This document shows positions 1 through 8,142 of a DNA stretch of 64,000 nucleotides, piece by piece. The first letter of the stretch is position 1. The number at the start of each line of letters is the position of its first letter. Origin of the DNA: an uncultured Lachnospiraceae bacterium (GTDB taxonomy: Bacteria > Bacillota > Clostridia > Lachnospirales > Lachnospiraceae); the NCBI GenBank assembly GCA_910578795.1, contig CAJTSD010000012.1, positions 12,185 through 76,184 of the forward strand. Reading direction: 5' to 3'. The translations under genes were made by a program, and so were the position numbers. Under the pieces are notes generated by a model. That model searched no databases, was not told the origin of the DNA, and saw nothing but the letters and a program-made list of their open reading frames with translations.

Positions 1-20
1 GTATCCTGCGGCACAAAATC

Positions 21-590
21 CTATAAAACGTCCGATTTTTCAATAAAATCCTTCGTCCTTTGCATCACATCCTTTAGGATTTCAATGTTTTTCAAAGCAT
101 CATCGCATTCAAGGGAATGATTGCAGCCTTCGTATACTGTCAGCGGGACAGCATTTGCCGTTGAGAGCCGGGTAATCTCATCAATCCTGCTCCAAGGGTC
201 TGCCGTTCCAATAAAAGCAATTGCATGGTTTGGCGCGAATAAAAATGTCTGCGCTAATGGCGTATACAGAATGTGTTTTGCACTGGTCAATCCATACTTC
301 CTTGCATAAGACGCTGCAATGATTGTTCCAATGCTTTTTGAAATAAAAAGCACATCCTCATATTCTGTCCAGGCAATGTCCGCAAGTTCGGTTTCCGCCT
401 GTGAAAACAGCGTTTCGTATGCTTCTTTCATCTTTTCCTCATTGCCGCGGATATTCCCGGCATTGTATGTGTAGTTCACATTTTGGGAAGCTTCGTATCC
501 AAGCTTATTTGCAATGCTTCTGCTATAATATAGCAGCGGTTTGTCACAATGGTATCCGATGCCCGGGAAGTAAACAGCGATTTTTGACAT
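21..590 (-). CDS. alpha/beta-hydrolase-like protein
   Basis: A 189-residue cytoplasmic protein that reads as a small alpha/beta hydrolase. The pattern FISKSIGT resembles the nucleophile elbow (S-x-S-x-G with serine in the centre), GTADPW would supply the acid and NHSL the histidine near the C-terminus. An ATG seven codons further upstream is possible, but the start at 590 is preceded by AAAGGAAC at good spacing and gives the better N-terminus (MSKIAVYFPG). No signal peptide or membrane segment is seen, and the substrate cannot be told from sequence. It opens the accessory strip of unrelated small genes and does not look like part of an operon. Confidence 0.7.
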   Translation of the reverse strand: MSKIAVYFPGIGYHCDKPLLYYSRSIANKLGYEASQNVNYTYNAGNIRGNEEKMKEAYETLFSQAETELADIAWTEYEDVLFISKSIGTIIAASYARKYGLTSAKHILYTPLAQTFLFAPNHAIAFIGTADPWSRIDEITRLSTANAVPLTVYEGCNHSLECDDALKNIEILKDVMQRTKDFIEKSDVL

Positions 591-739
591 AATTGTTCCT
601 TTCGATTTCAATTATTGTGAAGATATACCGTTATTTTATGCTTTTTTTCAGCAGTTCGCAAGAAATTTTTACAAATACAACTCCTTTTTCTATTATCCGA
701 TGATGTGTATTCCATTTGGGAAATCCCGTTTTATCTGCC

Positions 740-965
740 TTATGCAAAACAATTCAGATAGTCTTGTAATAATTTTGCCAGCTTCCCGATATGCACACCG
801 TCGACAAAGGAATGATGCACTTGTCAGGGTTGTCCTGCTGACATTCAATTCCGCTGACAATTCATTCTCGTTGGGTAATTTATCCCCTGCCAAAAAGCGT
901 TTTTCGATTGTGATCATAGACAATAGCGTGTCTGCAATACTCTGTGAAAGCATTTTATTTTTCAT
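740..965 (-). pseudogene. GntR regulator N-terminus joined to chloramphenicol acetyltransferase C-terminus (broken)
   Basis: The 5' part, with GAGGTG before the ATG at 965, encodes a GntR-type winged-helix start (AGDKLPNENELSAELNVSRT). After the RTTL helix the expected rest of the domain is missing. In another frame from 823 down to the stop at 740-742, 27 codons spell QVHHSFVDGVHIGKL followed by LLQDYLN, which is the catalytic HHxxxDG end of a type A chloramphenicol O-acetyltransferase. The two reading frames meet near 825-832 with a TGA just before QVHH. The region therefore looks like a deletion joint between two former genes. Read straight from the GntR start it gives a 90-residue nonsense fusion ending at 693. 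Neither half can be functional as it stands. Confidence 0.75.
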
Positions 966-994
966 GGGCTATATCACCTCGGTTTTTTCCGATA

Positions 995-1090
995 TTATAC
1001 TAAATTATCCTTTTTTTCGCTTACGCATACAGACAACCGTGTTGATAATACACAGAAGAATAAAGAGCCCCGTAAACTAACGTTTTTCAT
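995..1090 (-). CDS. possible 31-residue peptide
   Basis: A very short frame starting MKNVSLRGSLFF, preceded by a near-perfect AGGAGGTGAACCT ribosome site that lies just after the acetyltransferase stop. The first half is hydrophobic. A different frame over the same bases spells a hydrophobic helix with a basic tail (GLFILLCIINTVVCMRKRKK), so this may be a frame-shifted remnant of a small membrane protein and not a working gene. No family recognised. Confidence 0.25.
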   Translation of the reverse strand: MKNVSLRGSLFFCVLSTRLSVCVSEKKDNLV

Positions 1091-1101
1091 AGGTTCACCT
1101 C

Positions 1102-1518
1102 CTACAAAACTTTTCTGAAAAACAGTTCCATCGGCTGGTCGAACGGCGTATCATGCAGGACGAGTCCACCGCAGTCAATATAGCCCAATTTCCGGTACAA
1201 ATGCTGTGCTTCCTCGTCAGCCTGCGTGGAAATCAATGTCATTTGATAACCCTGCTGCCTCATTTGCGTTTCCCAACAAAGGATTGCCTGTTTCCCAAAT
1301 CCGTTGCCGCGGTATTCTTCCTTTACGAATAAAAAATTCAGAAACGGAAATTGGTTCCACAAAAGGCAATGTGACATAGTGCCAATCCGCCGGTTTCCTT
1401 CCCAAATCACATATCCGGACTTTGTATGTACACGGTCGGCAAAACCTGTATCGCCAATATGCTTATCAATCCCCATAACAAATTCCTTATCATGAATTGT
1501 TACGACTTTTAGTTCCAT
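1102..1518 (-). CDS. GNAT family N-acetyltransferase
   Basis: A 138-residue single-domain GNAT enzyme, expected to move an acetyl group from acetyl-CoA to an amine of unknown identity. The acetyl-CoA loop (motif A) is clear at about residues 65-80: FVKEEYRGNGFGKQAI, matching R/Q-x-x-G-x-G. The C-terminal LYRKLGY is the usual motif B end of the fold. AGGAGGAACAGGAA precedes the ATG. Full length for a stand-alone GNAT. Neighbours do not reveal its substrate. Confidence 0.85.
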   Translation of the reverse strand: MELKVVTIHDKEFVMGIDKHIGDTGFADRVHTKSGYVIWEGNRRIGTMSHCLLWNQFPFLNFLFVKEEYRGNGFGKQAILCWETQMRQQGYQMTLISTQADEEAQHLYRKLGYIDCGGLVLHDTPFDQPMELFFRKVL

Positions 1519-1596
1519 TTCCTGTTCCTCCTGCTGGAAAGCTGCCTCTATACTTATTATCCTTAACAGCTATAAACGATACTTGTCTGTTGCCCC

Positions 1597-2157
1597 TTAC
1601 ATCGGCTTTAAATTTTTGTTGAGCCTGTCCAAAATCCAGGCAACCCGCTTTTTGCGTCCCGCGTCCGTCTTTGCGTCAAAATAAGCGCGTGTATACGTTT
1701 TCTTTACGGATAGGGACATGGCTTGAAAATTGGTGCAGGCTGGCTCATGCCCTTCCAACACTTCCAAAAGCGCGGCAATTTGTTCCTCCGTAACTCCTGC
1801 TGCCTTTGGCGCGTCCCACTGACCGTTTTTCTTTGCCTCGTCTATTTTCGCCCTTCCAAAATCGGTCATCAGTCCCCGTTCTTCAAGAGTTTTTACCAGT
1901 GCCTTATTTTTCTCCGACCACTTGCTCTTTTCCCTTCGCATGGAAAAATATTTCTTATATGTTTTATCGTCAATGCTCTGCATCTGTCCGTCAATCCAGC
2001 CAAAACAGAGCGCCTCTTCAAGCGCCTCCGCTGCCTTGATTGTCTTTGGTCCGCCCGCTTTGCCAAATAAAAGCCAAACGCCGGCGCTTGACGTGCAGTG
2101 GTTTGTTAGCCATTTCCGAAATGTCTCCCTGTCGGCAAATTGCATGGTGTCACTCAT
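1597..2157 (-). CDS. YdeI/OmpD-associated family protein
   Basis: A 186-residue protein of the YdeI/OmdA type. Recognisable parts are the N-terminal block FADRETFRKWL and WLLFGK, the family hallmark EALCFGWIDGQ near residue 50, then the charged YFSMRREKSKWSEKNK segment and the lysine-rich C-terminus (RKKRVAWILDRLNK) that forms the OmdA end. Members have been linked to peptide or bacteriocin protection in other bacteria, but the biochemical role is not settled. Soluble, no signal peptide. Encoded alone, with an ordinary AAAGGAG site before the ATG. Confidence 0.8.
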   Translation of the reverse strand: MSDTMQFADRETFRKWLTNHCTSSAGVWLLFGKAGGPKTIKAAEALEEALCFGWIDGQMQSIDDKTYKKYFSMRREKSKWSEKNKALVKTLEERGLMTDFGRAKIDEAKKNGQWDAPKAAGVTEEQIAALLEVLEGHEPACTNFQAMSLSVKKTYTRAYFDAKTDAGRKKRVAWILDRLNKNLKPM

Positions 2158-2205
2158 GATTTAGTTCTCCTTTCGTCTTCATAAACGCAAACAAGCCGCT
2201 GACTA

Positions 2206-2682
2206 TTATTCTTGAGGTTCTATCCAAAAGCTGCCCGTATGATTATCAGCTTGCATAATAACGTTGTAAGTTCCTTCGGCATTGATTGAAACCGTAAAAT
2301 TTTCCGTTTGAATGTCACGTTCATGGAAAACCGTTTCCCCGTCATGACGCTTTATTTCCAAATCCAATTTTCCGCTTTCCGTAACACAAGCAAGGGATAA
2401 CGTCATTGGATTTGATATTTCAATATCAAAGGAAAGATTTTGGGCAGTTGTATTGTCATTTTCCCTGCCGATGCGCTCGGGCCAGTTGTCCTCGACAACA
2501 GGCTCCATTTCCGGTAATCCGTTTTCCATAATGTCTAACGTAACAGGTTCCATTTCCGATAGTCCGTTTTCCATGTTATCTGCCGTTTCTACATCATCAA
2601 CTGCAACCGTTTCATTCGCTGCGCAGCCTGTAAACCCTAAACACAAGGCACATAATGACAACATAATTATCGTTTTTTTCAT
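2206..2682 (-). CDS. small lipoprotein with a short internal repeat
   Basis: A 158-residue predicted lipoprotein. The N-terminus is MKKTIIMLSLCALCLGFTGC, with a lipobox (L-G-F-T-G-C) putting the lipid on Cys20. After it comes an acidic stretch holding an imperfect 13-residue repeat, MENGLSEMEPVTL and MENGLPEMEPVVE, which is also visible in the DNA around 2500-2580. The rest is a compact beta-rich domain of about 80 residues (NPMTLSLACVTESGKLDLEI and on) with no family I recognise. The protein would sit on the outer face of the membrane. GGAGGCAATGCT precedes the ATG. Confidence 0.75.
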   Translation of the reverse strand: MKKTIIMLSLCALCLGFTGCAANETVAVDDVETADNMENGLSEMEPVTLDIMENGLPEMEPVVEDNWPERIGRENDNTTAQNLSFDIEISNPMTLSLACVTESGKLDLEIKRHDGETVFHERDIQTENFTVSINAEGTYNVIMQADNHTGSFWIEPQE

Positions 2683-2709
2683 AGCATTGCCTCCATATAA
2701 ATATCGTTT

Positions 2710-3249
2710 TTATCGCAATATTCTCTTTGCTGGAATAAGAACAAACACAAGCGCAAAAACAGCCCAAATGCCGTTATACAGCGCAGCTGTGACTAAACAC
2801 GTAAATCTTGTAAGTATGACACATAGCACTGCCGAAAGCAACAGTGCACCCATATAGGAATATTTGTAAATCAAATATTCCGTTTCTGTTACATAACACT
2901 TTTTGTTTAATGCAACCAGACGAAACGGGAGGAGCAATATCAAATTTGCTATTATGATAATCACTACATATAATGCACGTACAATAAAATACAAAACAAC
3001 GTTAAGTGCATACCCCAAGGGAAGAATCATAAGCGTAAAATCGGTACCATCTACAATGAAATCATGCACATTGGAAACACCTATAAAATCTGCTTCCAAA
3101 CGGTATCCCTCATAACAGCAGCCGATTGAAAAATACAATAATATCATTAAAATAAGAAACCAAATTTCTACTCTGCATTTTTGAACATGTTTCAAGAATA
3201 CCACCTTTTTCCCACAAAAATTATCATACAATTCAATCCATAGCATCAC
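2710..3249 (-). CDS. membrane protein, partner of the adjacent HTH regulator
   Basis: A 178-179 residue protein of unknown family with about four membrane helices: near residues 30-45, 70-85, 90-110 and 130-170. The start is either GTG at 3249 or ATG at 3246. Both overlap the TGA of the upstream HTH gene, so the two are translated together. The coupling suggests the HTH/membrane protein is its regulator or partner. Base composition is richer in A+T than the core genes nearby, as in the rest of this accessory strip. Confidence 0.6.
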   Translation of the reverse strand: MMLWIELYDNFCGKKVVFLKHVQKCRVEIWFLILMILLYFSIGCCYEGYRLEADFIGVSNVHDFIVDGTDFTLMILPLGYALNVVLYFIVRALYVVIIIIANLILLLPFRLVALNKKCYVTETEYLIYKYSYMGALLLSAVLCVILTRFTCLVTAALYNGIWAVFALVFVLIPAKRILR

Positions 3250-3656
3250 ATTTTTCTGTTAGCAAACAAACTGCCTGCCACTTGAAAAATAAGACCTACC
3301 CCAAATCCAAACGCCGCTCCTGCTAAAATAATGAAAAAGCACTCCACAAAACGAAACCTGTTGGCTGTAAAAGACCATATTCCTGTTATCGCTGCAAAGA
3401 TTATCATAAATCCCCAGTATAGAGATTGAATGGTCTTTTTATTTGTTGCCGAAACAGGTTCTATCCCTTTAAGAATATAATCTGTCGTAACCTCAAAAAG
3501 ATCACTTATCATAATAATCTTTTCCAAGTCCGGCGTACTTTGCCCGCTTTCCCATTTAGAAACAGCTTGTCTTGAAACGCCGATCTGATCCGCAAGCTCT
3601 TCCTGAGACATTCCTTTTGCTTTTCTTAAATTTTGTATTCTGTCTGCCATATTCAT
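3246..3656 (-). CDS. XRE-family HTH regulator with two membrane helices
   Basis: A 136-residue protein. Residues 4-60 form a classic Cro/C1 helix-turn-helix (MSQEELADQIGVSRQAVSKW), which binds DNA. After a short linker follow two hydrophobic segments (about 75-95 and 105-130), so the DNA-binding domain is tethered to the inner face of the membrane. AAAGGAGT lies 8 bases before the ATG. The stop overlaps the start of the next membrane protein. HTH-plus-membrane proteins next to a small membrane protein are common in Firmicutes; what they sense is generally unknown. Confidence 0.8.
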   Translation of the reverse strand: MNMADRIQNLRKAKGMSQEELADQIGVSRQAVSKWESGQSTPDLEKIIMISDLFEVTTDYILKGIEPVSATNKKTIQSLYWGFMIIFAAITGIWSFTANRFRFVECFFIILAGAAFGFGVGLIFQVAGSLFANRKM

Positions 3657-3675
3657 CTGTCAGCACTCCTTTCTT

Positions 3676-4146
3676 TCATAGTGCAATGATAACAATATTG
3701 TCGGTTGCATATCCACCATTTAGACATAGCAATATGTCAACCAACAGTTGCAATACCGCTTTAATCCGTTCTATCCGCCCCGCCCACTTGCGAAAACGGA
3801 CAGCCCTGTCATTATTGACTTTAAACCCAACCACAATAATCATCTGAAGATTATAATGAACCACATTGCGTTTTACCTGACGTGCACCTTCCGTTTGAAC
3901 TATTCGGAATTTCCGAATAGTTACTCCCTCAACCAGTTCTGCGTCATCATAGATTTTTTTAATATGTTCATTAATTGTAGAAACGCTGACATCGTACAAC
4001 ACTGACATCATTTTTTGTGTCAGCCATATATTCTCCGCTTCATACCGCATTTCCATACTGCTGTCTTCGCCTCCGACAGACGCAACATAAGTCAAATATT
4101 CCGCAGCGCTGGAACGAATTGTAACTTCACCTTTTTTCTTTGCCAT
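3676..4146 (-). pseudogene. RhuM-family protein, truncated
   Basis: The first ~110 residues match the N-terminal half of RhuM-like proteins: MRYEAENIWLTQKMMSVLYD, then INEHIKKIYDD, then VVHYNLQMIIVVGFKVNNDR and VRFRKWAGRI. RhuM proteins normally run to over 300 residues. Here the similarity stops after RKWAG and a stop follows about 45 residues later, so about half the gene is gone. It has a ribosome site (GAGGAGA) and could still make a protein, but I call it a remnant. More decayed coding traces lie directly upstream (4210-4450). Confidence 0.65.
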
Positions 4147-4290
4147 TCATAAATCTCCTCACTCAACGGGCATATTCTTTATCAGCTTCTGTGACGCTTC
4201 ATTCTTTAAGGTTCCATTTCCACCCAATACTGCTCAACCAATCCCTGAAAATCATTCTAGTATTTCTCAAACTTCTCTTCGTCTTTTCCT

Positions 4291-4445
4291 TTAGTTTATC
4301 ATCTGTTGTTTCTTCATCTTCCGTAAATAATACTTCACCCTCTCTACAGCCCACCCAAGTTTTAATGCACAATCTTTCTGCGTTATTGTCGGATTACCCT
4401 GAATAACTGCAAGGATTGCCTTGTCGTTCTTGGATAATTTTAATA
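4291..4445 (-). pseudogene. winged-helix C-terminal fragment
   Basis: Downstream of the acetyltransferase stop, one frame carries an isolated helix-turn-helix end: LSKNDKAILAVIQGNPTITQ then KLGWAVERVKYYLRKM. This is typical of the C-terminal winged helix of ATP-binding/AlbA_2-type or ArsR-like proteins. It has no start of its own, and the frame runs through the acetyltransferase on the same strand only by chance. Further on (about 4210-4285) a different frame with one in-frame stop spells NDFQGLVEQYWVEMEP, another coding trace. I read the stretch as debris of one or two lost genes. Confidence 0.4.
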
Positions 4446-4468
4446 TGGCACCTTGAGTAGTTTGATAA

Positions 4469-4909
4469 TCACTGCCGACACATATAAAGCAACGGATACG
4501 GATCTCCCTGCTCATCGGTTTCCGTTCTCTTGTACACCGCAAAGCCCATATGCTCATAAAAACCCCTCGCCTGCGGATTTTGTTCGTTGACTGCCAGTTT
4601 GCGGACGGCATAATGCTCCATTCCGTAGCACAGCAGTTGTTTCCCCAGTCCTTTCCCTCTCTCCTTTGGCGCGATAAACAGCATTTCAAGCGTCCCGTCC
4701 GCGATACCCATAAACGCCACCGAGGCACCCTCCTGTTTCGCAATCACGAGATGCGCAATCCCCTCTAATGCCCGCGGAACATACTCTTTAATATGATTGA
4801 TTTCACTGTCCGACAAAAACAAGTGCGTTGCCCTAACCGACTGTTCCCACACCTCCAACAGCTGTTGTATCAAATCTGACGTTCTCTCCGTAACTTCCAT
4901 GATTTTCAT
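4469..4909 (-). CDS. GNAT family N-acetyltransferase
   Basis: A 146-residue GNAT enzyme. The acetyl-CoA loop is LFIAPKERGKGLGKQLL (about residues 75-95), followed by the LAVNEQNPQARGFYEHMGF helix-strand signature typical of the YjaB/PhnO-like branch. GAGG lies 6 bases before the ATG at 4909; a TTG four codons upstream is less likely. Substrate unknown. A longer overlapping frame on the same strand (up to 4743) covers the same bases but has no protein-like features until the fragment at 4445. Confidence 0.85.
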   Translation of the reverse strand: MKIMEVTERTSDLIQQLLEVWEQSVRATHLFLSDSEINHIKEYVPRALEGIAHLVIAKQEGASVAFMGIADGTLEMLFIAPKERGKGLGKQLLCYGMEHYAVRKLAVNEQNPQARGFYEHMGFAVYKRTETDEQGDPYPLLYMCRQ

Positions 4910-4931
4910 ATTATGCCTCAAATTCCCTTTC

Positions 4932-5753
4932 CTATTGCACTGCGGAAATCAATATCCGTTCCCCGTCATCAGGCACCAGTAAATTTCCGGAAAAGAACTG
5001 CTGCCCCTCTTCCCGATACCGTTCTTTGCGCTCCTGTATATGACTGTCCTCCGTATGCATCAGAATTAAATTCTCCACCTTGTTTTCCTCCGCCATGACA
5101 CAGGCGTCCTTTACCGTTCCGTGGTGCTTTTCGTAAGGCTTAAACTGCTCCCGCTCGGAATACAGGCAAAACGCCTCATGCAGCAAGTACCTGCACCCCT
5201 TCGCCCTGCCGTACAATTCCTTTTTCAGCGGCTCGTCCCCGCAAAAGAGCAGCCGTTCCTCTTCGATTGCAAACCCATACTGCACACGCTTTGTTGACAG
5301 AATATCAAAAAAGGTAACTGTTCTGTGAAGAATCGAATACGACTCCCCGTCCCGCAGCACAATCAAATGCATGCGATTCCCAAACAATGCCATAATTTTA
5401 GGCTCCAACACAATCCCGCAAATCGTCTGCAAGTCCTCCATCGCCTCTTTGCACGCATAAATCCGAAAATCCTCCGCATAAGTTCCCCGCAGCATCAACT
5501 GCCCAATCATTCTTATCACCCAAATAGCGCCCAAAATATGGTCCGAGTGCGTATGTGTCAGAAACAAATCATGAATTTGCGCCAGTCCAATCCCCTGCTC
5601 CTCTAAAATCCGTAGAATCTGATTTCCGCCGCCCGCGTCCACCAAAAAACACTGCTCTTTTTCACTGAACACAAAGCAGGTATTGTAGCACTTCGTCACT
5701 GTCGCTTGCCCCGTTCCAAGCATTGTCAAATAAAATTTATCCTCTGTCATCAT
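4932..5753 (-). CDS. MBL-fold metallohydrolase, RNase Z-like
   Basis: A 273-residue metallo-beta-lactamase-fold hydrolase. Metal ligands are visible: LFLTHTHSDHILG (HxHxDH, near residue 65), HEAF with the first histidine near 190, YEKHHGT further on, and LMHTED near the end. The order HxHxDH, then HEAF, then a final histidine is that of the RNase Z/arylsulfatase-like branch. The usual RNase Z exosite is not evident, so tRNA 3' processing is possible but unproven. The ATG at 5753 has AGGGG upstream. It lies 38 bases beyond the priA stop, so the two could share a transcript. Confidence 0.75.
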   Translation of the reverse strand: MMTEDKFYLTMLGTGQATVTKCYNTCFVFSEKEQCFLVDAGGGNQILRILEEQGIGLAQIHDLFLTHTHSDHILGAIWVIRMIGQLMLRGTYAEDFRIYACKEAMEDLQTICGIVLEPKIMALFGNRMHLIVLRDGESYSILHRTVTFFDILSTKRVQYGFAIEEERLLFCGDEPLKKELYGRAKGCRYLLHEAFCLYSEREQFKPYEKHHGTVKDACVMAEENKVENLILMHTEDSHIQERKERYREEGQQFFSGNLLVPDDGERILISAVQ

Positions 5754-5791
5754 CAAATAACACCCCTAAATTTCAAAACATTTTCCCCACA

Positions 5792-8071
5792 TCAATAACT
5801 GCTCATCGGATTAAAGTCAAACTGCACACTGTCACTGTTCCACTGCTTCTCGTTCATCAACTGCTCTAGCGTGTCCTTCACCGCCACTAAAACCGCATAA
5901 TTTCTATGCTTTACATAAAACACAAACCGATACACATCGTTAATTTTCCCAACGCTCGCGCTCGACGGTCCAATCACCGCAGGCATTTTGTCCACAAAGC
6001 GCCCTCTCGCGCAATCCGCTAATTCCCTTGCGTGCTCCGCGCCCGTAAGCTCGTCAGCCGCCGTCACAAGCACCGCCATCATGTGCGCGGCAGGCGGATA
6101 CGACATCAGTTCCCGATAGGAAATCTCCTCGTCAAAAAAGCCCTCGTAATCCTGCGCAGCCGCATGGACAATCGTATAATGCTCCGGCTGGTACGTCTGT
6201 ATCACCACCTCGCCCGCAAGCGCACCCCTGCCCGCGCGCCCTGCCGCCTGTGTCAGCAATTGAAACGTACGTTCTCCTGCCCTGAAATCATTCGCATGCA
6301 ATGACATATCCGCCGCAAGAATCCCCACAAGCGTCACCTTCGCAAAGTCATGCCCTTTCACAATCATCTGCGTCCCGACAAGAATATCCGCCTCTTCGTT
6401 TGCAAAGGCAGATAACAATTTTTCATAGCTGTCCTTCGTCCTTGTCGTGTCCGCGTCCATGCGCAGCACGCGCGCACTTGGAAATTCCTTGTGCAAAAGC
6501 TCCTCAATCTGCTGCGTTCCGGCACGAAAGCCCAAAATATATTTGGAACCGCACTGCGGACAAAGCGTCACATTCGGCGTTTCATAACCGCAGTAATGGC
6601 ACACAAGCCTGCTCGTTTTCCGGTAACGGTCAGTATGCTCCGAAAGCGACACGTCGCAGTGCGGGCATTTCATCACATGACCGCACGCACGGCACGACAC
6701 AAATCCCGCGTACCCCCTCCGATTCAAAAAAAGCATAATCTGCTCGCCCTTTTTTAAACGGTCGGCAATCAGAGAGGAAAGCCGCCTGCTGAAAATCGAA
6801 CGGTTTCCCTCCTTTAACTCAACACGCAAATCCTCCACATAAACATGCGGCAGCGCACCGCCCGCAAGCCGTTCCTTCAGCGTAAACAGCGTAATCTCGC
6901 CCCGTTTTGCCTTGTCATACGTTTCCACCGACGGGGTCGCGGAGCCAAGCACCAGGCTTGCGCCCTTCATGCGGCAAAGCTCGCCCGCAACCTCCCTTGC
7001 ATGGTACTTCGGCATCGTTTCACTCTTATAGCTGCTCTCATGCTCCTCGTCGATAATCACAAGCCCAAGCCGCTCAAACGGCGTAAACAGTGCAGACCGC
7101 GGACCGATGATAATGTCAATCTCACCCCGCCTTGCGCGCTCGCACTGGTCGGAACGCTCCCCCGCAGAAAGCCTTGAATTCATCACGGAAACGCGCTCGC
7201 CAAACCGCTGGTAAAACCGAATTAGCGTCTGATACGTCAGCGCAATTTCGGGAATTAACATCACCGCCTGCTTTCCCCTGCGGATAACGTGCTCAATCAG
7301 CGCCATGTAAACCTCCGTCTTGCCGCTCCCCGTTACGCCGTGGATTAAATAGGTTTTGCGTATTCCGTTTTCATATTCTCCCGTGATTGCCTCGACAATC
7401 GCACGCTGCTTTGGGGAAAGTTCCTTTTTGCCTTGATTCTGCCACCCCTCTGAAACTGCAGCGGGAAGCGGATTTCGGTATGTATTAGACGCCTCAACCT
7501 TTACAAGCCCTGCCTTTACCAAAGACTGGATTGTCTGCGGCGCGATATTCAGCTTCCCTGTGACAAGCGGATACGGCAAAACAGGCTGCATGCCCAACTC
7601 CTGCATTAATCTCGCCTTCGCTGTCTGATGCTTTGCCTCGAACTCATGTGCGTGCATAACTGCCGTGTCCGCGTCGACAAGACAACGCAGGGTGCGCTTT
7701 ACAACCTGTTTCATTTTCTGTTTCACGGGCAGAACGGTTTTAAGCGCCGAAATCATGGTTGCGCCGTAGTTGTTTTTAATCCACCACGCAAGCCTGACTG
7801 CATCGCTTTCCACCGTCACCGCCCCTTCGATAACCGCCTCAATATTTTTTAATTTTGCAACATCATACTCCGCTTTATCAGTAAGCTCCATGACATAGCC
7901 CCTGATACGCTTATTTCCCATGCCAAACGGAATCGTCACCGCCATGCCGACCTCAATTTTTCCCAAAAGCGCATCGGGGATTTTATACTGAAAGGGGCGG
8001 TCCACCTTTTCATGGGAAATATCCACAATAATATTCGCAAATCTGCCTGTCATCAATTTTGTTTCCAACAT
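5792..8071 (-). CDS. priA: primosomal protein N' (replication restart helicase PriA)
   Basis: PriA reloads the replicative helicase at stalled forks. About 759 residues, normal for the family. In order: N-terminal 3'-end binding domain (ANIIVDISHEKVDRPFQYKI), Walker A HGVTGSGKTEVY near residue 250, DEEH box (VIIDEEHESSYKSE), motif III GSATPSVE, then the zinc-binding insert with paired cysteines (CRACGHVMKCPHCD and CHYCGY, CPQCGSKY), helicase motifs VGTQMIVKGHDF and QAAGRAGR. The start at 8071 has GGAGG only three bases away; an ATG six codons later is the alternative. Downstream of murE and possibly co-transcribed with it. Confidence 0.95.
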   Translation of the reverse strand: MLETKLMTGRFANIIVDISHEKVDRPFQYKIPDALLGKIEVGMAVTIPFGMGNKRIRGYVMELTDKAEYDVAKLKNIEAVIEGAVTVESDAVRLAWWIKNNYGATMISALKTVLPVKQKMKQVVKRTLRCLVDADTAVMHAHEFEAKHQTAKARLMQELGMQPVLPYPLVTGKLNIAPQTIQSLVKAGLVKVEASNTYRNPLPAAVSEGWQNQGKKELSPKQRAIVEAITGEYENGIRKTYLIHGVTGSGKTEVYMALIEHVIRRGKQAVMLIPEIALTYQTLIRFYQRFGERVSVMNSRLSAGERSDQCERARRGEIDIIIGPRSALFTPFERLGLVIIDEEHESSYKSETMPKYHAREVAGELCRMKGASLVLGSATPSVETYDKAKRGEITLFTLKERLAGGALPHVYVEDLRVELKEGNRSIFSRRLSSLIADRLKKGEQIMLFLNRRGYAGFVSCRACGHVMKCPHCDVSLSEHTDRYRKTSRLVCHYCGYETPNVTLCPQCGSKYILGFRAGTQQIEELLHKEFPSARVLRMDADTTRTKDSYEKLLSAFANEEADILVGTQMIVKGHDFAKVTLVGILAADMSLHANDFRAGERTFQLLTQAAGRAGRGALAGEVVIQTYQPEHYTIVHAAAQDYEGFFDEEISYRELMSYPPAAHMMAVLVTAADELTGAEHARELADCARGRFVDKMPAVIGPSSASVGKINDVYRFVFYVKHRNYAVLVAVKDTLEQLMNEKQWNSDSVQFDFNPMSSY

Positions 8072-8096
8072 AATCCTCCATGCTGTCAATAACCTG

Positions 8097-8124
8097 CAAA
8101 TTTGGGTGTCAGCACAAATTTGCC
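8097..8124 (-). terminator. hairpin between murE and priA
   Basis: Inverted repeat GCAAATTTG / CAAATTTGC with a 10-base loop in the 70-base gap between murE and priA. No clear T-run follows, so it may be an attenuating or mRNA-processing stem and not a full terminator. Confidence 0.35.
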
Positions 8125-8142
8125 ATCAAAAATCTTTGATTT

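Noticed and set aside
4291..4743. 150-codon frame overlapping the second acetyltransferase
   Set aside because: Its first part is out-of-frame acetyltransferase sequence with no features; only the last ~50 codons look coding, and they are reported as a fragment.
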